DNA of 35,150 nucleotides. It comes from an uncultured Opitutia bacterium (GTDB taxonomy: Bacteria > Verrucomicrobiota > Verrucomicrobiia > Opitutales > Opitutaceae). The notes under the pieces are model-generated. The model searched no databases. It was given only the letters and a program-made list of their open reading frames with translations, and was not told the origin of the DNA. Shown in pieces: positions 1 to 7,042 of this stretch (position 1 is its first letter; each line of letters begins with the position of its first letter). Where the stretch lies: assembly GCA_903900845.1 (NCBI GenBank), contig CAIUOU010000119.1, forward strand, positions 1-35,150, in the 5' to 3' direction. Both the position numbers and the translations under genes were made by a program.

Positions 1-1
1 C

Positions 2-670
2 ATCCGTAACGCCGTCAATGTGCCCTCCATCGACGCCGCCACCATGCGCGTGCTCGGGCCCTACCTCGACCTCGGCGCCAAGCTGGGCACCCTCGTGCAG
101 CAGATCGCCCCCGCCCAGATCGCCCAGCTCCGCGTCACCTACTGGGGCAAGCTCGTCGACCTCGACACCAACGCCGTCACCCGCTCGATCGAGCGCGGCT
201 TCCTCCGCCGCATCAGCGGCGACAGCGTGAACTTCGTCAACGCCCCGGTGGTGCTCGAGCGGCTCGGCATCAAGGCTGAGGTCGTGAAGTCCACCGACGA
301 GTCCGACTACAGCGAGCTCATCGGTGTCGAGGCCATCGCGGCCGACGGTACCAAGCATGCCGCCCTAGGCACCCTGATCGGCAAGGGCAACCAGCCCCGC
401 ATCGTCGGCATCAACGGCCGCGAGGTCGAGGTCGCCGCCGACGGCAAGTTGCTCGTGCTCGAGAACGTCGACCAACCCGGCATGGTCGGAACAGTCGGCT
501 CGATCCTCGGTCGCGCCAACGTCAACATCGCCGACATGTCGCTCTCGCGGCTTACGCCCGGTGGCACCGCTTACATGGTGGTGCGCGTCGATACCGAGCC
601 GGCTGAGGATGCCCGCCGTGAGATCAAGGGCCATGCCGCCATCCGCATGGCGAAGTTCGTGCAGCTGTAA
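2..670 (+). CDS. serA: D-3-phosphoglycerate dehydrogenase, C-terminal part (5' end outside window)
   Basis: Catalyses the first committed step of serine synthesis, oxidation of 3-phosphoglycerate with NAD, in the cytoplasm. The reading frame is open from base 2 and begins inside the conserved NAVNVPSI segment that follows the nucleotide-binding domain, so the catalytic part lies upstream of the window. The visible 222 residues hold the intervening allosteric-substrate-binding domain (about residues 10-145) and a C-terminal ACT domain (from about 150, with the DQPGMVGTVGSIL helix and NIADMSLSR strand). This is the long three-domain type of SerA, usually feedback-regulated by serine. The stop TAA lies 9 nt before the plsY ATG, suggesting co-transcription. 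The ATG at base 20 is internal and is not a true start. Confidence 0.95.
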   Translation: MRNAVNVPSIDAATMRVLGPYLDLGAKLGTLVQQIAPAQIAQLRVTYWGKLVDLDTNAVTRSIERGFLRRISGDSVNFVNAPVVLERLGIKAEVVKSTDESDYSELIGVEAIAADGTKHAALGTLIGKGNQPRIVGINGREVEVAADGKLLVLENVDQPGMVGTVGSILGRANVNIADMSLSRLTPGGTAYMVVRVDTEPAEDARREIKGHAAIRMAKFVQL

Positions 671-679
671 GCCGCCTTG

Positions 680-1306
680 ATGAGTTCGGTCACCCTCATC
701 GCCGTCGCCGCCGGGTACCTCTTGGGTGCCTTGCCGTTCGGCTACCTCGTCGCAAAGGCGAAGGGGGTGGACATATTCAGGGTCGGCAGCTGCAACCCCG
801 GCGCGACCAATGTCCGGCGAGTCCTTGGGCACGGTCCGGGTAATTTGGTACTGTTCCTCGACGCCGCCAAAGGCGCCCTGGCCGCCGGCTGGCCGCTGTT
901 TCAGGCGGGAGCCGCGGCGGGCGAGGGCCTCGCGATCACCGGTCTCGTTGCGGCGATCGTCGGCCACAGTTTCTCGTGCTTCACGGGATTCCGCGGGGGC
1001 AAGAGCGTCGCGACCGCCGCGGGCGGTTTCACGGTCGTCTTTCCGGTCGGTGCCGCGATCGCCTTCGGGGTGTTCGGTCTCACGCTCGCGGTTTCGCGCT
1101 ACGTTTCCCTTTCATCGATGCTCGCGGCCGCGACGCTCGTCATCTCCGCTCTCGCGCTGGGCCGGTCGCTCGCGGTCGTGATCGTCACCGCCGCCATCGC
1201 CTCCTTCGTGATCCTGCGTCATCGGGCCAATATCTCGCGCCTGCTGGCCGGCACCGAGTCCAAGGTCGGCTCCAAGCCGCCCGCCGCACCTTCGTCCCCG
1301 GCATGA
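680..1306 (+). CDS. plsY: Acyl-phosphate:glycerol-3-phosphate acyltransferase PlsY
   Basis: Integral membrane enzyme that transfers an acyl group from acyl-phosphate to glycerol-3-phosphate, the first acylation in bacterial phospholipid synthesis. The 208-residue length fits the family. Family motifs are visible: SCNPGATNVRR near residue 37 (usual form GSGNxGATNxxR), GHxFSCFTGFRGGKSVAT near residue 95, and several hydrophobic segments. The ATG at 680 is chosen over the TTG one codon upstream. Its TGA overlaps the ATG of hom (ATGA), which points to translational coupling. The Cys-Asn in place of the usual Gly-Asn in the first loop is a small deviation. Placement between serA and hom is not functionally obvious and probably reflects operon packing. 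Confidence 0.93.
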   Translation: MSSVTLIAVAAGYLLGALPFGYLVAKAKGVDIFRVGSCNPGATNVRRVLGHGPGNLVLFLDAAKGALAAGWPLFQAGAAAGEGLAITGLVAAIVGHSFSCFTGFRGGKSVATAAGGFTVVFPVGAAIAFGVFGLTLAVSRYVSLSSMLAAATLVISALALGRSLAVVIVTAAIASFVILRHRANISRLLAGTESKVGSKPPAAPSSPA

Positions 1307-2619
1307 GTAACCCCGTCCTCAACATCGGCATCTGCGGCTTCGGCACCGTCGGTCAGGGCGTCTGGAAACATCTTTCCGCCAACCGTGCCCGGCTCGAGTC
1401 CCGTCTGGGCGTACGCCTCAACCTCGCGCGCGCCGCTGTCCGCGATCTCCGTCGTCCGCGGGATGTCCGCATTCCCGGCCGCCTGCTCACCGATGATGCG
1501 CTCTCGATCGCGCGTGATCCCTCCATCCAAATCGTGTGCGAGTTGATGGGCGGCACGAAGGCCGCGCGGCAGGTCACGCTCACCGCATTGCGCGCGGGCA
1601 AGGTCGTGGTTTCCGCCAACAAGGCCCTCATCTGCGAGCATGGCGCCGAGATCATGGCGGCGGCGCGCCGGCATGGGGGACATTTCTTCTTCGAGGCCTC
1701 GGTCGCCGGCGGCATTCCGATCATCAAGGCCCTGCGCGAGGGCCTGGTCGCCAACCGCTTTCCGCGGATCTACGGAATCCTGAACGGCACCTGCAATTAC
1801 ATCCTCACCCGGATGAAGGAGCAGAACGCCCCCTACGCCGAGGTCCTCGCCGATGCCAAGCGGCTGGGTTACGCGGAGGCCGACGAGTCGCTGGATGTCG
1901 ACGGCTGGGACACCGCGCACAAGGCCGCCGTCCTCGCATGGCTCGCCCACGGGGTTTGGGTGCGCACCGACCAGATGATCGTGGAGGGCATCTCACGGCT
2001 CACGCCGGCCGACATCCGCAACGCCGCCACGCTGGGCTTCGGGATCAAGCTGCTCGCCGTGATCACGCGCGACTTCCGGCGCGATGAGCTCAGCGTGCGC
2101 GTGCACCCCACGCTCCTGCCGGCGGGCAACGTCATCGCCAACGTCAACGGCGTGTTCAACGCGATCTCGGTCTCGGGCGACGTGGTGGGCACCACACTCT
2201 ACAGCGGCCGCGGCGCGGGCCGAGACGCCACCGCCAGCGCCGTCATCAGCGACATCGCCGACGCCGCCTCCCTCCTTCGCCACGGCAAGGGCGCACATCT
2301 GCTCGGCGAGGAGCCGGTCGGGCCCTCCCGCTGCCGTCTTGCGCCGCCCGAGAGCATCCGCGGCCGCTACTACGTGCGCCTGACCGTCAAGGACCAGCCG
2401 GGCGTGCTCGCCCGCGTCGCCTCCGAGATGGCCCGGCACCGCGTGAGCATCGCCACTGTGATCCAAGGCCCGGCGGATCGTCCGCGCGCCGCCTCCCTTG
2501 TGCTCACCACCCACGAGAGCGACGAGCGTGCCATCGGACACACCCTGCGGCGGCTCCGCTCCCTCGCCACCGTGCTCGAGGAGCCGGTGCTGCTGCGCAT
2601 CGGCGACTTCGCTTCCTGA
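1303..2619 (+). CDS. hom: Homoserine dehydrogenase
   Basis: Reduces aspartate-4-semialdehyde to homoserine with NAD(P)H, the branch point towards threonine and methionine. The 438-residue protein has the N-terminal nucleotide-binding loop GICGFGTVGQG (about 7-17), the substrate-domain signature NGTCNYILTRM from residue 161, the DGWDTAHKAA segment with the conserved Lys207, and a C-terminal ACT domain from about residue 355 (VKDQPGVLARVASEMARH). That is the usual architecture and length for the bacterial ACT-containing form, which is typically inhibited by threonine. The ATG at 1303 is preferred because it overlaps the plsY stop by 4 nt and starts directly before the first beta strand; the open frame further upstream is plsY antiframe. 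The lysC start follows 12 nt after the stop. Confidence 0.96.
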   Translation: MSNPVLNIGICGFGTVGQGVWKHLSANRARLESRLGVRLNLARAAVRDLRRPRDVRIPGRLLTDDALSIARDPSIQIVCELMGGTKAARQVTLTALRAGKVVVSANKALICEHGAEIMAAARRHGGHFFFEASVAGGIPIIKALREGLVANRFPRIYGILNGTCNYILTRMKEQNAPYAEVLADAKRLGYAEADESLDVDGWDTAHKAAVLAWLAHGVWVRTDQMIVEGISRLTPADIRNAATLGFGIKLLAVITRDFRRDELSVRVHPTLLPAGNVIANVNGVFNAISVSGDVVGTTLYSGRGAGRDATASAVISDIADAASLLRHGKGAHLLGEEPVGPSRCRLAPPESIRGRYYVRLTVKDQPGVLARVASEMARHRVSIATVIQGPADRPRAASLVLTTHESDERAIGHTLRRLRSLATVLEEPVLLRIGDFAS

Positions 2620-2631
2620 CCTTTTCCCGTC

Positions 2632-3846
2632 ATGGCACGCATCGTCCAGAAATACGGCGGCACCTCGGTGGGTGACGTCGACCGCATCAAGAACGTCGCG
2701 AACCGCGTGAAGGTCACCCGCGACGCCGGCCACGAGGTCGTCGTCGTCGTGTCCGCGCGGGCCGGCGTGACCAACGAGCTCATCGCCAAGGCCAAGGCCG
2801 TCTGCGCCCTGCCGAGCGAGCGCGAGATGGACCAGCTGCTGGCCATCGGCGAACAGGAGACGATCGCCCTCACCGCGATGGCCCTGCACGGCCTCGGCGT
2901 GCCCGCCGTGAGCTACACCGGCGCCCAGGCCGGCATCTTCACCGACAAGGTCCACACCAAGGCGAAGATCCGCACCATCGACGCCAAGCCCCTTGAGAAG
3001 GACCTGAGCGCGGGCAACGTGATCATCGTCGCTGGCTTCCAGGGCATCGACGACGACGGCCAGGTCACCACGCTCGGCCGCGGTGGTTCCGACCTCACGG
3101 CCATCGCCCTGGCCGCCGCCATCAAGGCGGACAAGTGCGAGATCTACACCGACGTCGACGGCGTCTACACCGCCGATCCCCGCGTGGTGAAGGACGCCCG
3201 TAAACTCGAGGAGATCAGCTACGATGAGATGCTCGAGCTCGCCTCGCTCGGCTCCAAAGTCATGCAGACCCGTTCCGTCGAGTTCGCCGCCAAATACGGC
3301 GTCGTCTTCGAGGTCCGCTCCTCCTTCAACCAGAACCCAGGAACCATCGTGAAACAAGAAGTCGCCTACATGGAGAAGGTCGTCGTCCGCGGCGTGGCCG
3401 TGGACAAGGACCAGGCCAAGGTCGTGGTGAGCAACGTCGCCGACAAGCCCGGCACCGCGGCCCGCGTGTTCCGCGCGCTTGCCGATGCCAACATCAACGT
3501 CGACATGATCGTGCAGAATGTCGGCCGCGGCGGCTTGGCGAACCTCACGTTCACGGTGCCGCTCTCCGAGAAGGACAAGGCCGTCCACGCCTTGGCTCCC
3601 GCGCTCAAGGACGTCGGCGGCGAGGCCTCCTTCGACGAGAAGATCGCCAAGCTTTCCGTCGTCGGCGTCGGAATGCGCACCCATAGCGGGGTGGCGGCGG
3701 CGTTGTTCGACGCGCTGGCCAAGGTGGGGGCCAACCTCGAGCTGATCAGCACCTCCGAGATAAAGATCTCGGTCGTCATCTCCAAGGATAAGGCAGACGA
3801 GGCCGCCCGGGCCGTCCATGCGGCCTTCGGGCTGGAACAGGCCTGA
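2632..3846 (+). CDS. lysC: Aspartate kinase (aspartokinase)
   Basis: Phosphorylates aspartate, the first step of the lysine, threonine and methionine pathway. The 404-residue monofunctional enzyme starts MARIVQKYGGTSVGD with the KYGGTS kinase motif at residues 7-12. The GRGGSDLTAIALAAA and YTDVDGVYTADPR segments of the amino-acid kinase fold follow near 145-185. Two ACT domains form the C-terminus: one around 255-330 (NVADKPGTAARVFRALADA) and one around 337-404 (VVGVGMRTHSGVAAALF, then the STSEIKIS strand). This is the class regulated by lysine and/or threonine. An internal start for a separate beta subunit, known in some Gram-positive bacteria, was not examined further. The gene sits between hom and thrC with short spacers. 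Confidence 0.97.
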   Translation: MARIVQKYGGTSVGDVDRIKNVANRVKVTRDAGHEVVVVVSARAGVTNELIAKAKAVCALPSEREMDQLLAIGEQETIALTAMALHGLGVPAVSYTGAQAGIFTDKVHTKAKIRTIDAKPLEKDLSAGNVIIVAGFQGIDDDGQVTTLGRGGSDLTAIALAAAIKADKCEIYTDVDGVYTADPRVVKDARKLEEISYDEMLELASLGSKVMQTRSVEFAAKYGVVFEVRSSFNQNPGTIVKQEVAYMEKVVVRGVAVDKDQAKVVVSNVADKPGTAARVFRALADANINVDMIVQNVGRGGLANLTFTVPLSEKDKAVHALAPALKDVGGEASFDEKIAKLSVVGVGMRTHSGVAAALFDALAKVGANLELISTSEIKISVVISKDKADEAARAVHAAFGLEQA

Positions 3847-3853
3847 ATCACTC

Positions 3854-3883
3854 CGGCGGCGCCGGCCCGAGCGGCCGGCCGCC
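3854..3883. other. GC-rich stem-loop between lysC and thrC
   Basis: The 46-nt spacer holds GCCGGCC (3861-3867) facing GGCCGGC (3873-3879) across a 5-nt loop. A further 4 bp (3855-3858 with 3880-3883) pair outside a 2-nt bulge. There is no T-run after it, so it does not look like a full terminator. It could tune thrC expression or mRNA processing. The pairing is seen in the sequence; the role is a guess. Confidence 0.3.
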
Positions 3884-3892
3884 CCACGGCCG

Positions 3893-5251
3893 ATGCGTTT
3901 CATCTCCACCCGCGGCGAGACGCCCGCGCTCGGTTTTTCCGAGGCCGTCGCGACCGGACTCGCGCCCGATGGCGGACTCTACCTGCCCGAGCGGATGCCG
4001 GATTTCTCCGGCGACCTCCGGCGCTGGGAGGGGATGGACTACGCCTCGCTGTGTTTCGAGTTCATGCGGGTGTTCGCGACGGACATCCCCGAGGACACGC
4101 TCCGCCGCCTCGTGGCGGCGAGTTACAGCCGGTTCACAGATCCAGCGATCGCGCCGCTGCGTCCGCTGGCCCAGGGACTTTACGTGTTGGAGCTCTGGCA
4201 TGGTCCCACGCTCGCGTTCAAGGACTTCGCGCTGCAGCTGCTGGGCAACCTCTACGCGCACCAATGCGCCACGCGCCGCGAGTCGATCAACGTCCTTGGT
4301 GCGACGTCCGGCGACACCGGCGCGGCCGCCATCCACGGCCTCATCGGGCGGCCGGGCACCGCCATTTTCATCCTTTATCCAGATGGCCGCGTCTCTCCGC
4401 TGCAGGAGCGCCAGATGGCCTGCACGGGGGCGGACAATGTTTTCGCGGTCGCGATCGACGGCACGTTCGATGACGCGCAGGCCGCGTTGAAGGAGGTTTT
4501 CGCGGACCAGGGTTTCCGCACCCGCCTCCGGTTATCGGCGGTCAACTCGATCAACCTCGCGCGCGTCCTGGCGCAATGCGTGTACTACCTGCACGCCTGG
4601 CTGCGGCTGCCCGAGACCGAGCGTGGTAACGTCGAGTTCGTCGTGCCCACCGGAAACTTCGGCAACGTGCTCGCCGGTTGGATGCTCCAGCGCATGGGGG
4701 TTCCGATCCGGGGCTTCCGCGTCGCCACGAACCAGAATGACATCCTGTACCGCCTTTTCACCACCGGCGAGTACCGCGTGGGCGAGGTACGGCCCAGTCT
4801 CGCGCCGTCGATGGACATCCAGGTGGCCTCCAACTTCGAGCGGTTCCTATACTTTTCCGAGGGCCGCGACCCCGCGCGCGTTCGCGCCGTGATGGCGGAG
4901 TTCAAACGTACGGGTGCCTGCCGTTTTCCCCGGTTCGACCGCGATATTTTCAGCGCGTCGCGGACCGACGACCGCGAGATCGCGGAGATCATCGCGCGCG
5001 TGCACCGGCAGCACGGCTACGTCGCGGATCCGCACACGGCGTGCGGCTTCAAGGACCTGAATCCGGACCGCGTGAACGTCGTCCTGTCCACGGCCAGCCC
5101 CGCGAAGTTCCCGGATACGATCCGCTCGGCGATCGGCGTCGAGCCGACGCACCCGAGCTTGGAGGCGTTGAAGTCGCGCCCGATCGTGAAGCACCGCCTG
5201 CACGCGACGCCGGACACGATCCGGGCTTTCATCGACGCGCGCGCGGTTTAG
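3893..5251 (+). CDS. thrC: Threonine synthase
   Basis: PLP enzyme that converts O-phosphohomoserine to threonine. The 452-residue protein begins MRFISTRGETPALGF and shows the GLAPDGGLYLPE segment typical of the long (E. coli/yeast-like) class. The ELWHGPTLAFKDFALQ block carries the PLP-binding Lys110. The phosphate-binding loop region LGATSGDTGAAA (about residue 140) and VPTGNFGNVLAG (about 252) are also present. The ATG at 3893 is chosen because the protein family starts there; the open frame 75 nt upstream overlaps lysC and has no family similarity. It is the last gene of the serA-plsY-hom-lysC-thrC group, and with hom and lysC it covers most of the threonine branch. Aspartate-semialdehyde dehydrogenase and homoserine kinase are not in the window. 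Confidence 0.96.
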   Translation: MRFISTRGETPALGFSEAVATGLAPDGGLYLPERMPDFSGDLRRWEGMDYASLCFEFMRVFATDIPEDTLRRLVAASYSRFTDPAIAPLRPLAQGLYVLELWHGPTLAFKDFALQLLGNLYAHQCATRRESINVLGATSGDTGAAAIHGLIGRPGTAIFILYPDGRVSPLQERQMACTGADNVFAVAIDGTFDDAQAALKEVFADQGFRTRLRLSAVNSINLARVLAQCVYYLHAWLRLPETERGNVEFVVPTGNFGNVLAGWMLQRMGVPIRGFRVATNQNDILYRLFTTGEYRVGEVRPSLAPSMDIQVASNFERFLYFSEGRDPARVRAVMAEFKRTGACRFPRFDRDIFSASRTDDREIAEIIARVHRQHGYVADPHTACGFKDLNPDRVNVVLSTASPAKFPDTIRSAIGVEPTHPSLEALKSRPIVKHRLHATPDTIRAFIDARAV

Positions 5252-5252
5252 C

Positions 5253-5272
5253 CCGCCCACGGGCCGGCGGGA
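5253..5272. terminator. Weak GC hairpin between convergent thrC and ggt
   Basis: The 26-nt gap between the two convergent stop codons contains CCCGCC facing GGCGGG over an 8-nt loop. A second possible pairing, GGCCGG with CCGGCC, extends into the end of ggt. Neither has a T-run. A bidirectional terminator is plausible from position alone. Confidence 0.25.
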
Positions 5273-5277
5273 CGGGG

Positions 5278-6993
5278 TTACCGGCCGGCCGCGAAGCCGT
5301 CGGGCAGACGACGATCGACCCCGCCCTCGAGCAGACCGTCCTTGGGATTGAGGATGATCGCCTTGGCGCTGCCCTGGGAAGGGACCTCGAAGAGCGCGTG
5401 CCCCATGGCGCGCAGCAACGCGAGCGTGTCCGGCGAGAACACGTTGCGTTCGTGCGCGATGCGGTCCGGCAGCCACTGATGGTGCGTACGCGGGGCGTCG
5501 ATCGCCTCCTGCGCGTTGAAGCCGAAATCGACGGCGTGGACGATCGTGTTGAGAACGCTGTTGATGATGGTGCGTCCGCCCATCGCGCCGGTGACCATGA
5601 AGAGTTGGCCGTCCTTGGTGAGGATGGTGGGCGACATGCTGGAGAGCATGCGTTTGCCGGGACGGGCGAGGTTGGGCGCGGTGCCGATCAGGCCCGTTTC
5701 GTCGGTCAGGCCGGGCACGGCGTTGAAGTCGCCCATCTCGTTGTTCAGGAGGAAGCCCGCGCCGGGGACAACGATCCGGGAACCGTAGCCGTACTCGAGG
5801 GTGTAGGTGAGGGCGACGGCGTTGCGCTGGGCGTCGACGACCGAGAAGTGGGTCGTTTCCTGCGATTCGTACGGCCACTCGAAACGATCGCTGGCCGATT
5901 GGGACGCCTTCGCGGGGTTGATGGTGCGGCGGAGCGCGGCGGCGTGCTCCTTGGAAACCAGCCGGGCGAGGGGAAGCTCGGGATTGAAGTCGGGATCGCC
6001 CACATGGCGCGCGCGATCGGCGAAAACGCGGCGCATCGCTTCAGCCATGAGGTGGAGGGTGCGGGCCGAACCGGGGCCGTGGGCGGCGAGGTCGTAACCT
6101 TCGAGTATATTGAGAGTCTGGATGACGGCGATCCCGCCGGAGCTGGGCGGCGGCATGCCGATGATTCCGTAACCGCGGTAGGTGCCGGTGACCACGGGAC
6201 GGCGCTTCGCCTCGTAGGCTTTCAGGTCAGCGAGCGTGATCAGACCGTCGTTGGCCTTCATGTCCTCGACGATTAGCCGGGCGGTCTCGCCCTCGTAGAA
6301 TCCGGCCGGTCCTTGCTCGGCGATTCGCTCAAGGCTGCGCGCGAGGTCAGGTTGACGCAGGATATCGCCAGGGGCGTACGGGGTGCCGTTTTTCGAGAAT
6401 TGCGCCGCGGAGGCAGGGTATTTCCGGAGCTGCGGAAGGACGCCCTCCAGCGAGCGGGCCAGTCCATGCGAGACCTCGAAGCCGTCCCGGGCCAGCCGGA
6501 TAGCCGGTTGCAGGAGTTCCTTCCAGGGCTTGGTGCCATGCTCTTTCCACGCGAGGTGAAGTCCCGCGACTGTTCCCGGCACGCCGACCGCGCGGTGGCT
6601 GAAATGGTGGCGCTCCTTGTCGTATTTCCCGTCCCGGAGCCACATTTCGGGTGAAGCGGCGGCCGGTGCTTTCTCCCGGAAATCATAGGCGGCAGGTTCG
6701 CCGGAAGCCGGCCGGTAGACGATGAAGCCGCCGCCGCCGATGTTTCCCGCCGTCGGATGAGTGACGGCCAGAGCGAAGGCGGTCGCGACCGCCGCGTCGA
6801 TCGCGTTGCCGCCCGTGCGGATCACCTCGAGGCCCGCTTTCGATCCAATCTCATCCTGCGTGACCACCATGCCCTGCCGGGCACGCGCGGGGGCCGAAGC
6901 TCCGGACAGCAGCGGCGCCGGGATCAGCGCCAGTGCCGCCAAGGCGATGGCAAAGCCGGAGTTTCTCGAGCGGAGGAGGGAGGCGGGGAGCAT
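5278..6993 (-). CDS. ggt: Gamma-glutamyltransferase, exported
   Basis: Hydrolyses or transfers the gamma-glutamyl group of glutathione and related peptides, normally in the periplasm. The 571-residue precursor has a hydrophobic N-terminal segment (about residues 13-30, signal peptide). The family core follows: GGNAIDAAVATAFALAVTHP (61-80) and NIGGGGF (84-90). The processing site is at about Thr380 in TTHFSVVD, the N-terminal nucleophile after autocleavage, giving roughly 379- and 192-residue chains. SSMSPTI (451-457), the glycine pair in GAMGGRTI and the C-terminal DPKDGL-like end complete the fold. The 49-nt gap after the upstream TBDR on the same strand suggests one transcript. Coupling to that receptor hints that the receptor's ligand or its breakdown involves gamma-glutamyl compounds, which is inference only. 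Confidence 0.93.
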   Translation of the reverse strand: MLPASLLRSRNSGFAIALAALALIPAPLLSGASAPARARQGMVVTQDEIGSKAGLEVIRTGGNAIDAAVATAFALAVTHPTAGNIGGGGFIVYRPASGEPAAYDFREKAPAAASPEMWLRDGKYDKERHHFSHRAVGVPGTVAGLHLAWKEHGTKPWKELLQPAIRLARDGFEVSHGLARSLEGVLPQLRKYPASAAQFSKNGTPYAPGDILRQPDLARSLERIAEQGPAGFYEGETARLIVEDMKANDGLITLADLKAYEAKRRPVVTGTYRGYGIIGMPPPSSGGIAVIQTLNILEGYDLAAHGPGSARTLHLMAEAMRRVFADRARHVGDPDFNPELPLARLVSKEHAAALRRTINPAKASQSASDRFEWPYESQETTHFSVVDAQRNAVALTYTLEYGYGSRIVVPGAGFLLNNEMGDFNAVPGLTDETGLIGTAPNLARPGKRMLSSMSPTILTKDGQLFMVTGAMGGRTIINSVLNTIVHAVDFGFNAQEAIDAPRTHHQWLPDRIAHERNVFSPDTLALLRAMGHALFEVPSQGSAKAIILNPKDGLLEGGVDRRLPDGFAAGR

Positions 6994-7042
6994 GTCCGGA
7001 CGATGCCCCCCGCCGATCAGCCGTCAAACGGCGCCTGGCTGG

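Noticed and set aside
1993-3909. A 638-codon open frame opposite hom/lysC, and similar long antisense frames (for example 23334-26006 + strand)
   Set aside because: They lie exactly opposite well-supported genes, are rich in Asp, Gly, Val and Arg as expected for GC-rich antisense frames, and show no family motifs.
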